Source: Phoronis australis (lineage: Eukaryota > Phoronida > Phoronidae). Taken from it: a stretch of DNA of 64,000 nucleotides. The notes beneath the pieces were generated by a model that searched no databases, was not told where the DNA came from, and saw only the letters and a list, made by a program, of their open reading frames with translations. Below, in pieces: positions 12,701 to 24,700 of this stretch. Where the stretch lies: positions 802,377-866,376 of the forward strand of contig NMRA01000109.1 in the NCBI GenBank assembly GCA_002633005.1. Reading direction: 5' to 3'. The translations under genes and the position numbers were made by a program. Position 1 is the first letter of the stretch; every line of letters starts with the position of its first letter.

Positions 12701-15700
12701 TGTCCCATTACAAAAAGCCCATATTGCCAGTGAACACAGTGCAATATGTTTACTAAGCCATTAATCAAGTCATGGGCAACTTGTCTGCAGTCCTGTTGAA
12801 TTGAAAAGTTATGCAACACTAAACTGGTGTTAACACATATAAGAAAATTGATGATTTTTAAATAAAAAGTATGAGGAGTAAGATAAACAAGTTCCAATAT
12901 TCACTTGACATAGAAGTATAAAAGAGTTCATGGAGACAGTTTGAGATTCATAGATCCTTATAATTTGAAAAAATGTTCATTGAAATTATACACATGGTGA
13001 ACAGAGACACCTGGTGGCTGCCAAAAGTATTGCTCACAGGATACTTTAGTTTTTGACAATATTGGACAAGACAACTAGTTCTTGTCCGTCAATCATCTAA
13101 GTTCTTAACAGGTCCTCCTGGAGGCAATTTGTTTTCAAGTGTTGGATTTTATATTTTAACCTATTAAAAATAATTAAAAAATTATGGGTCATGGGTTGGA
13201 GAAATAAATGAAAAATATGGGCGGTGGGTACAAAATAAAAGTGCCTCCCCCCCCTCCCATACAGATTTTGCTGGAACAGCCCCCACATGTTACTGCGTGT
13301 GAAGTCAACAATTAAGTGATCCTCATACAATGACTATGTGGATCCTCTGGTTTGAGAACAGCCGTCTATTAACTCGTCCAACGCGTTAGTCACACGTGCC
13401 AATTAAGCAGACTTTGCAAGAAATTTACTTGCTCAAAACGTTTTAGGGTTGACAGGGGTTACAGATAACTATTTTCATAGAACGAATTAAGGCTATCTAG
13501 GACCTTAATAAACGAAAAAACTATGCTTCGTCAACCTTTAAAAGTATATATTTTCTGAAAGGAGAAAGATTTATGATTCTAAAAATATGCTTCTTACTAC
13601 TGTGTCTTCATTATTGTCACGTGACAACGTGCCTAGTTTTTGCATACCAAGTGATATACAAATAAGACCATTTTTTTACAAAAAATGTCTTATGCTATGC
13701 GAGTTATCTGGCATAAAACCCGAACTAAGTGAATAATCAAAATTGCTAACAGCGTTTTTGAGACATAAGCTACAGTTTTCATTTAAAAAAGTTTTAGTAA
13801 AATCGACTGGGGGGTTATTTTGCTATGAATGTACCTTTCTTGCACATGAAAAGTTGACTTAAAAAAACAAGGTCACATGACTATAATAAAGACACAGTAG
13901 TAAGAAGCATATTTATAGAATCCCCAATCTTTCTCCTTTGAATTCAGAAAATAAATGCTTTTAATGGTTGACAAAGTATAGTTTTTTCAATATTTGACTT
14001 AGAGTTGAGGTCATTAATTAAGGTTCCAGATAACTTTAAAAGATTTAGTCATAGACGATATTTATTAACAGGCTAAAACCAGGTTCAGTACGCCTGAGAC
14101 TGAGCAGACTCCCAACTCACCACATGGCCAGCCTCTGTTCGATCTCACGTAGAAAGCTACAGTGGAACTCATAGATGGGCTGTAACTGAGTGAAGAGCAT
14201 GCTGGACAGGTACTGCGGCATCACATTATCTTTACTCATGGCATTCTGGAACCACTGCAGGCAGAGACAATATCAACGTGTTACGGACCTTACTTCATCT
14301 GCCAAGAATAAGACAAAGGGACAAAGCAACTCTCTTAAGGGTGGGACGCTACGCTGATTTTTCACATTTTCGTTTAATAAAAACCGATAAAGATAATTCT
14401 TTGAAATTTGGACTGTGTTTACATTCTACCAAGATGAGCTTAAAAACACCTTTTGGTGTTGTTGTGATGAATGGGGTCAAGACTAGGAGTGAAAAGCTGA
14501 AAATTAAACTTCGCAATTTGCCCCCAACAGATTTTTTTTTCTTTTTTGTTTTTTAACATGTTCAGAGGTTTATTATGTTGTTAGAAGGCTATTCAACGCA
14601 ATAGTGACATTTTCAACAATGAAAACAATTTTCAACAACTGTCTGAGAGTTGCAGAATTCATTACATTTTTTCAGAACCCGGTTATCTCCACTAATCATG
14701 ACAAAACTCAGAAACCATAGATACTACAAATTTCTAACATGCACCATTGCATTCAGTAGATTTTTTACATACACATGCCAAGTTTCAAGAGTGTAGGGGG
14801 TGTATAACCTATTTTTCTCGTGGGGGCAAGTTGAAGACTTACGATAAAAACGGCGTTCTGAGAAATCGCAAGTTAAAGATTGGTAACAGAAAAATAACAA
14901 CATTGTAATATCATGGTTAACTTTCACTTTATTTACAGGTGTGTTTATGCTTAGTAATTCTTGAAACAATTATCCAACAGTCTGACACTTCATTCAGAAT
15001 CCTCTAGAGACATATAAAACACATTCCCTGGCCTGCTGATTAGTCCTCGAAGCCCGCTTGGCTTTATCGATTTTTTCTCGCCATGGCATTGACTTGTCCG
15101 TCACTTTCTATTTGAGTTTAGTAACTCTAAGTACATTGCTACTGTCAACATAGTCCTCCTCCATGTGATGGCCAGCAACCACATCACTTTTTTTTCAAAA
15201 AACTTTCCAAGCTTCAGAGACGACATCCCATAGGCTACAGTGCCGCACGACAAACGGGACAGTGTGAGATGTGACGCACTTCCCATCCGATGGTCGACGT
15301 CATCCATAACTGACAACTGTAAAAATGTGGAAAATTGAAATGTAAAATTGTTGAATATTATGTTAAACAGTTATCAATGCTAACTGGAGAAAAAAATGGT
15401 AGCATGGTTTTCGCAACACCCAGCATTGACAACTGTCACTAACGTACTAATGGAACGTTAGGTTTTGAAGAATACAAAGCGGATAAAACACTATCTAAGG
15501 AACATGAATCAGTTTGCGAAGCATTAGAAATTGTATTGCTATTATATCACAGGCTTTCAGTTGACTTTTTTACATCCAATAAAAAGCAGTAAAATTGGTT
15601 ATTAGTATACTGAATTGAACACGTGTCAAAGCTAGAGGAATGTGTAGTAGACTTGGATTTCTCCACCAAGACTAGTTATTGACTGCAACGATAAGGTACA

Positions 15701-18700
15701 ACGTCTAAAACAAAACAATGCAACCAACAGAAGCAGCTGCTTACGTGTGTTGTATCAGGGGGGCAGTATTTGAAAGGCAACTTACCTCAGGCTTATTTCT
15801 ATGCTTGCATATTGAACAATCAGCCTCGTGCACTCAATTCGCCTAACGTCACCAGGAGATTTTCAACAGCTGCAAGGTCTGTAGTTTTATCGGCACTGAT
15901 TTTCTGTTTTTACCGAGTCATCCTCAAAAACCCTCAGTTTTCGTATGAATGCAGAGTCGATCGCCGGTAAGCTACATCATCGACGAGTGTTTCAATGGTC
16001 TGACCTGAAGTTGTCGCCGATATGATTTGGCCACCAAAAGTCTCTATTTGCTTCAAAACTTCCTTTTTTGCGGCATGGTTTGTGTGTCCCATATCCATGG
16101 GATGCTTTCAACTTCGTTTCAGTCTCTTTTGAAATCATACTCCAACAGTATTTCAAAAAACATCCGATAAAGTACCGATTGAGAACGAAAAACAGCTGCA
16201 AAATGGCGCTTGTTACTATGCTGTTTCTATGATCGGAAATAGCCGAAGTCACCCACGTGACTGGCTCGTCCAATGAAAATGCTAGAAAGTGACGTCATTG
16301 CCTATGAATATCCGTTAGCCAATCAAAATGATGAAAACAGCATATTTTTAGCAGCAGTTCCTGGAAAGTACACGAGTATTATGAATGAACCTAAGGGGAA
16401 TTCTGAAAATAGAGGTCATGACCTTTCTAACAGTGTACAACATGGCGGTGTCGGAGATCTGGAACTGCCGTGGACAAGCTGTTGTTTTGGACAAAATTAG
16501 GAGACTAAATGCGTTCAAACCAAAATTTTTTGGAAGGGTACGTTTGAAAAACCGAAGAATTCAATAAAAAGGGTTAGTTTTATCACTTCTTGGACCACAG
16601 AATATTGATTTAGGATGATTATACGGATCGAAAATGAGAAAATCTCAAATTGTCAAAATAACATCAAAAATGGTAAAATCGTTTGTAGCGTCCCACCTTA
16701 AACATTAACTGAATCACAACATGCTGTGAACCACCATGGCACCGTTTAGACAGAATTCAGGGTGTTTAGTGTTCTAAGAACTAATTCACAGTGAGTGAAT
16801 CCTTGTTTTTTACCAGTTTTAACTGGCTTTCACTGGAAACTGAACATGATTTTTTAAGCTTTTGCAGTTTGATTCCCAACATTTCAAGACTTTTCTAATG
16901 GCCCTGATTAATTTTTCCGCGATTATTGTCAGAGAACGCATGGTCACGTGACTGGGACTGTTTTGTCCCCAGATTACATATCATCATTCATTCTGATGTG
17001 TAACATACAAAATGTCGCCTCATTCGTCAAGCTTGGGTCCAGCAAATTTAAAGGTGTAACAGACTGACATTGTTGCATACTTTATTGTCTTTCTCACAAC
17101 TCTTGCACAAGCTCCTTCATAGTTCTTTAAGACCAAATGCCTCCCGAAATCCACCAAATACTATTCAAGACGGGAAAATTAACCACTCACATCTGTTTTC
17201 ACCGAGTTTCAAAGGTTTATTCGAAGCGTGTCAAAAACGATTCGTAAATTTTCAAGTTGAATCCCAAATAAAGTTTGATGGCTTCAAACCTATGTCTTTA
17301 CAAGAGAAAACTCCGAGTTCTAAACATCGTAAAGATTTGATTGCTTGAAAAGTTTACTCGCATCAAAACTCATCACTTCAAATGTAAAATGGCTTACCAC
17401 TGTAACAACTTCAAGGTCCTTTTTATATGTTCGCTCGGTCATCAACAGTTCTTTGGCAACATAGTAGGCCTTGTCAGCAGGGTACCTCTAAAACACCAAT
17501 TGTGGAACCGGTAAATTACTGTGCAACGTATCGAGCAATTGGGAAAGAAAACGTCCATTGAAAAGACAGAATAAACCACACTTCATCTAAATGGCGAAGT
17601 TAAAGCTTCAAACCAGAACAATGCTTATGGAGAGCATTACTTTTTTTGAAAGCGTTTTTGGTTAATTTGGTACATTTTACTTGTGTAAAAAGTCATTTTG
17701 AACCTTTGCTATAAAATAAAATAAAAAATAATTCTTCATAAAACTATGACGCTGTGAGTAACGAGTGAAAATATTAGTTGATCAGTGTAACCTATGTTTC
17801 TTTCTTGTTTCATTCTGATAACCAAGCTCAATGGGTAAGACGCTCACCGATTTTCAGTTATAGCCCTGCTACATAACAATTAGCCGTATGACCTGCGCAC
17901 TAACGACAGTCCTAATACAGTGTTTCCATTATAGCCCTGCTACATAACAATTAGCCATATGACCTGGGCACTAATAACAGTCCTAATACAGTGAATCAGT
18001 AAATCAGACACACTAACATTGTTGAAGTTGTAAAACAAAGGGTCACATTTTCACATTGATGAAATGTTATTCTTATTCATATGCTTATTTTATAGAGAAG
18101 ACTCAAACGTAGTAATTAAAATATGTATGGTAAAGTTTCCTCAAATTTGAACAAAAATAATGGCCAAAATTTTCAGTTTTCAATCTGTTGCCAAAATGTT
18201 CAGATTTTCACCACATCTTCAAATAATCAAGTACATTTGTCGTATTGTTTACTTTTGTTGAAAATTTTGATAATCAAAAATTCTGTTACGAAATATTGTG
18301 TTCTAACTAAAAGAAATTTTACCTTAAGTCAAAAAGTTAACATCCCCTATAACTTGAATATAGCTGATGGAATATATAACCATATAGAATGGGGATTGAA
18401 TGACTGTGTTTAACGGGGGGGGGGCACAATTCAAGATCTCATTGTAAAATTATTATTTTTTCCCTTTCGATCCACAAACAGCGAAAGGTGCCGTGTGACT
18501 TGTACTTATTCATTTTTACTAGCGATCATTTCTACTAGCGATTTTTGCATGGCAGTGAAGTTTCCTTGTCACGATTAGGTGTGTGGCGGTCAATTTGAGT
18601 ATGATTTACGAATGGCGGGGCCAAAAAGGAGCGTGGCGGGCTGCCCAGAAGTTTACACGCATGGGAACCCTAGATTATAAATAATCATCCGTCTGATATC

Positions 18701-21700
18701 AGTCTTATCAACATTCATAGCATGATTCATGGAAAATCAGTTTTGATCATTTATCAATGCTCAGTGAGAAGAAATCATACCACCTTGCATGAAAAATTGC
18801 ATCAACCACATAACATGAATTCTCATCAATCATATTATTCATACATATTCATACATATCCATAGAAAAGGTTGATGTGAATTCAGTGTTCTCCACACTCA
18901 AAAATTCAAACTGGTCACATGTACAACCACTTTGAAAATTCAAACAGTATGCAGCACGTGCATATCACAGTGAACACACAAAAATTATACTTTTTGTTCA
19001 AAATGAAAAAATTGTGTTGTGTTCTACTTAAACAGGTCAGAGGCAAAATCAAACAGGTCGTGGCAACTTCTTATAACAGGTTATAGAGAAAACTGTTTTC
19101 TGATAAATTATAACCAATTAAAATTTTCTGTGTACTCATTCATTTATTAGTAGTCAACATTTTCAGTCTCACCTTCCTGCGACTTTCCTCTTCTGTTGAA
19201 TCGCCTTCCCTGGACGGCAGACTACCGGCGCTACCTAGCGAGAACTGAATTTTACTGGGTGTTTCCTCCGTTGGTGATGTCGTCATGCTAGTCATCTGCA
19301 GCTGGTCTGTCAAGCTCGTCATCATCTGCTCTGATGACGAGGTACTTGTCACGATCACACGATTGTTCTCCTCCGACCGTTCACGTACGTGATTCTCATA
19401 CTGATAGTCCAAGAGCGGAGGTGGTGGTGTTGGTGGTCTGTCGTCGTCTGCTTCTGATGAGCGCGACGTCGTCATGGTTACCGCTGTCGTCTGCACCGTG
19501 TAATCAACCTCCCCGTATGTGTTGTTGAAGTGATGCTGTGTTTCAAACACACTCTCCTCTTTAGCCTCTTTGTGAGGTGACAGGCTCGTCGGACGACTAT
19601 ACATTCGAACCTGCATTGACTCTGCCGCACTCTCGCTCTTGCAGCGCGGTAGATTCTTGTTGTTTTCAACCTCCTCTCTGAAATGGAAACAAAGGATCCT
19701 TTTCCAACAACACACTTCATGTAAATTCATCTGAGGCATTGCTTTACACCATCTCTTCCACATCACTCAAGAGGACTCTAGCTAACATAACTTTGCCACC
19801 GGAGTAAGTCGACTTTCCAAAACAACATCCTTAATAAGTTTTGCCTTATCCCTCCACAAAACATCAACAAATGACATGGTCTCCCTAAACACTGATGACT
19901 GCACTCTGAAGAAAGTTCACATCTAGTTCAGCCAACAATTAGTCATCCATGCTACAAGCTCTGCCCAATGCCAATAAGTTCAATAGATAAAAACCCTGCC
20001 ATTCAAAGACTAGAAAAGAAAATGCATCAGACCCAAGTCTGGCCAATGACATTAGGATCAGCTGTACAACACAGCAGATAATGTAATTTGACTGGCAGTT
20101 AATCACACAGACACACACTGTAATTGGATTACCACTGTCTTTGGTAAACACTAGGAGCCAGGACCTATGTTGGGTACATGGCCATGTCTTGTTTCACAAC
20201 AACACAGTCAAAGGAAAACCGTTACCACAAAGTTATTAGGTACATACATGGAAAAGGCAACAATCAAATTAACAAACCAATTTGAGAAAAAGAGCAGCGA
20301 TGTGTATAAAGTAATAAAATAAAACACAAACAAGTTGATATTTGCTTGTAACTTGATTAAGTCCAAACGTCTAGAAAAAATAAAAAATAAACAAAACATT
20401 TGCACAACAGTGCTGAAAAACACCCCGGAATTTTTTAAGTAATGTAACATTGCAGTGGTCATAACTTTTTAAGTCAGTGCATTTTCAAAAGGAGTTAGTA
20501 TAAAAAATCTCCCAATTTCGCACAAAAATAATTNTTCATTTCCATGATAAAAGTTCATTTGAAATAATAACATGTTCAAACCAATTTGAGAAAAAGAGCA
20601 GCGATGTGTATAAAGTAATAAAATAAAACACAAACAAGTTGATATTTGCTTGTAACTTGATTAAGTCCAAACGTCTAGAAAAAATAAAAAATAAACAAAA
20701 CATTTGCACAACAGTGCTGAAAAACACCCCGGAATTTTTTAAGTAATGTAACATTGCAGTGGTCATAACTTTTTAAGTCAGTGCATTTTCAAAAGGAGTT
20801 AGTATAAAAAATCTCCCAATTTCGCACAAAAATAATTGCGATACTAACCCTTTTTCCCCAGCTCCTCTAACACTGAATCCCACAATTTCTTCATAATATT
20901 GTCTGAAGGTAGCTATGGTATATATAAAGTGTAATTTTGGTGAAACCTTCATCTTATTACAAAAAATGAGAAACTCAAAATTCACTTACCAGCCTTATCA
21001 AGTCCCAAATTGGTGAGAATCCTACACAAAAATAAATAAATGATTGTTCTGTGAACACCACTCTGCCCTTTATTTGGATGAGAACTTCTTGGGTAGTCAC
21101 CACTCTTACCCAGTACAGCTATTTTCTCTATTCTAGTGATACCAGCCCCACCCCCGACCCCAGATACCCACAATCCCAGCCACCCCTCACCCTAGACACT
21201 CATGATCTTAACCACCCATGGCCCTAGACACCCATGGCCCAAGCCAAGTTGAACCTAGACACCCATAACCTTAGTCATCCCTAACCACCCCTGGCCCCAG
21301 ATACCCCGGACCCCCGCCACCCACGACCCTAACCACCCATGACCCTAGACACCTCGGACTCGAGCCACCCATGACTCTAGCCAACCACAACCCTAGCCAC
21401 CCAAGACATGTCCCCCCCTTACCTGGTCTCGTTGCCATGCTGTGGCCCTAGCTCATCAGGTATATTCTCCAACTCCTCTGTTCTGCGCAGGTGATCTTCA
21501 GGTTCTTCTACACGTACAGGTATATTCTCCACTTCATAGCTGCGTGACAACCGATGTTCCTCCTCCACCACACGCTCTTCTTCCTTATGATCCAGGTGAC
21601 TCATGTCAGGTGCGGACAATTTACGGCTGTGTGGTTTCATCACTTGACTATAGAGGTCCTCGATGTTCTGCTTCACATCCTCAGCATCTTCGTGATCAAC

Positions 21701-24700
21701 GACGCGAGGCTGCGGTTCAGGTTCAGTTTCATACAAGTGGAGATCGTGTCCGTTCATTTCAAGGGGTCTCGCCTCCTCATAAAGGGGAGGCGGCGTCCCC
21801 TCTGCCGCACGATCGTAATTTATCGAGGCATAGCCCGGCTCAGCAAGGGCTCCTGTTGGGGAGATGTACAATATTTTTGGTGATATTTGGTGTTAGCAGT
21901 ATTGAATTCAGACTCATGCTGCAAATTTCTGTTGGCAAATTCACAATCATCAAATCAAATCAAATCACATAAAATCAATATATTGCGTTAAACATGATGT
22001 TCTATCTACACCTTGTGGCCTTACTAGATATTGTGACAGCCATCCTATCTAGACTTAGAACTTGAATTTCTATTTTCTTCCACTTTGGATAAGATGTTTT
22101 TATCATAGAACATGTGATAAGTAATGACATTCAAAAATGACAGGCAAACTGGTGATGGGCCATAATTCAAACTTGGTGTCATTAGAAAACTCATACACAT
22201 CTTGGATTCATTTGTTACAAATGAGAACTAACAGGATTATTGATAGGCAAGACGGTGGTCAGAACTAGAACCACATCCAATGCAGAAGACTTCATTAATG
22301 AAGGTAATTTTCTGAAGAATTCTGGTAAGTGTGTGAGAATGAGCCCAAATGCCATAGCAGACTTCCGTGCAGTATGTCAGCTGGTGACATGGGACTGATA
22401 CGCCCGGTTACCTAGCTACAGGAGCAGGGGTAAATACTGACTAGCTACAGTAATTCATGAGATATTCCGCACAAAAATAAAACAACAAAATTCACATTTT
22501 CCTACTTCTCAGAGACTGACAGCCTTGAAACAATCAAAAATTTCAAAGCGCAGTGAAACCCTGCAATTAGGATAAAAATTAAATTATTTCTGAGAAATAA
22601 AATTCAGATTCCATTTATCCAAAATAGATGATTATTGAACTACGGGAAAATGCCTCCTTATGAGTTAGAAGAATCAATCTTTGGTCCCATTTGAAGTCCT
22701 CACTGGTTCTGGAAAGCTAATCAAATGACAGTTTTTAAATGGGTCGCAAGAATATTCAGCAAAATCTCTTAATTTCAAGAGTTTTCTCCAAGAAAAAGGA
22801 ACATGGCATTATAATATTTGCTTACCTCAGAAAACTATCATGAACATTACAACTGCTAGTGCGAGACTTACAAGTTTCCACTCAACCAAACTGAAGGCAA
22901 TTCTTCACTTATTATATAAGCAAAAATTCTTTTTGCCACATTCCTCAACAAAAATGAGAATTAATAAAAAGTTTCATTTAATTAATAACACAGTCCATCA
23001 CGTATAACTGTGACAAAACAACCCTTGCTACAATTTTCATCACCTTTAACATAGCAGTCAGCCTTTGAAAAGTCAAAAAATTACCATTTTGGCAAAATAA
23101 GTCAAGAACTACGTTATACAAACAAGATACTCACTGCAGTCGCAGTATTTGAAACCCAGGCACAAGGTAACAAAGGTCACCAGTCTCCTGTGACTGGAGT
23201 TCAATTAGTTTATTAGTCTCTAATTCAAAACTTGCAATGTGGTGAAATCTCACAAAATTTGGACACATGACAGACAAATGACATATCATTTCAGTTTTTC
23301 ATAAAAAATGAGTACATCACCAAATAATGCTTCATCATTTTGTCATTCTTTGGCACAGTAACGCATACCATGTTTCCAGAAATTGTGGGCATTCATAACA
23401 AGGTTCAAAGGCATTGAAAATAGAAAAACGTCAACTTTGATACTTATTTTTGTCCAAAATTGAAGACATATTACCGAAGCCCGTTACGTGACAATTACCC
23501 AACAAAGAAAAAACATTAATTATAGAAAGCAAATTGTTTTTTATTAAATGCAAGCAGTAGCTCGGGTAATCACCACAATCAAGCCAACAGACGCTTCTAA
23601 CTAAATTTGTGCACCAGATTATCATATTAACATGCAAATCTCATGGGAATTGGAACGTGTCTAGAGAAAGCCACAGATTCCCACACTAATGTCTCCAGCA
23701 CACTGCTTTCGTCGCATGCAGAAAGCAGCCAATCAGAACGCAACCAAAACTGTAACAGTAGAGGTCAGCCAGTCAAATCAAACGCTTCATGCCGCAAAGG
23801 ACTGTGGGAAATGTGGCAATTATTCGTAAACCGCAACCTTATCTACTGTACTTAATAGCGAGGATCCCTTTCATGTAAGTATTATTGCGCTATAATGCGT
23901 GTAATTATAATCACGTTGGTGACAGTAATCACACGTTTCCTTATTAATCACAGCTCGACGGTTTAGTTTTGGCGCTTTTGTTGCCTCTTTTGAACTATAC
24001 GGTGTGCGCATCACACATATTGATTTATCTTGCATCTTCTGTCAATCATCAATTGGTAGCGTTATAACTATCTGGGTAACTTGTGTAGGATGTGAAAGGG
24101 TCAAATATGGCATCACGCATAAACTTTTACTACAGAGCAAACTATTCCGTAATAATAGAAAACGCATAGTAATGATTTTCCATTGTACAAGGAAATACAA
24201 AGAACAACAGGGCACATATCATGTGACAGAATAAAAACACCTTTTTACAAAAAGCCTGTTTATTAAAATCCCACATAATTTACAGGTGTTGTTAATCAGT
24301 AACTCTAATTATAACAAATCAACATTACATAAAATAGCTTGGCTGCATACTGAAAAGCGCAGAACAAACTTTCTACCAGCAAAACCTCACAACCGCCAGA
24401 TGATTAGAAAGCAATAAAATTCAAAACCACACGCGCTACGCTTGCTCCTAAGTTCACAAAAAATTCAAAAACAAAACAAATTCAAAATCAGACTAGAATA
24501 AACCTTGCATCAGCATCAAAACAATACAACCGTCACACAAACACGATCACAGATTTTTGTAAAATTTGTTATCAATCAAAAAATAAAGATTTTACAACAA
24601 GGGATAGCCTATAACTCATTACACTGTTTAGAGTAGTATAGTATAGTTTAGGACAGATAAGCAGTATTCACAACTACATCCATCAACTACAACACCGATT

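Larger units (their letters stand above)
14335..16701. mobile_element. piggyBac-like element with TTAA ends (intron 11)
   Basis: TTAA followed by GGGTGGGACGCTAC at the left is mirrored by GTAGCGTCCCACC then TTAA at the right. A TTAA target duplication plus GG-starting inverted ends is the piggyBac pattern. The 2.36-kb interior has no intact transposase I can recognise. It does hold promoter-like motifs and a possible first exon near its right end. Confidence 0.5.

Noticed and set aside
15101-15316. 71-codon minus ORF inside the piggyBac-like element, with a CPVC string in another frame
   Set aside because: Considered as a transposase zinc-ribbon end, but there is no DDD catalytic region and the cysteine pattern is incomplete.
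20208-20766. Pair of nearly identical 76-84 codon ORFs
   Set aside because: Produced by the duplicated assembly segment around the N at 20534.
21442-21972. 176-codon plus-strand ORF
   Set aside because: Antisense of the GC-richer exon 9.
23700-23840. CCAAT-containing stretch as an intronic promoter
   Set aside because: A single CCAAT and no recognisable start, exon or further motif cluster.
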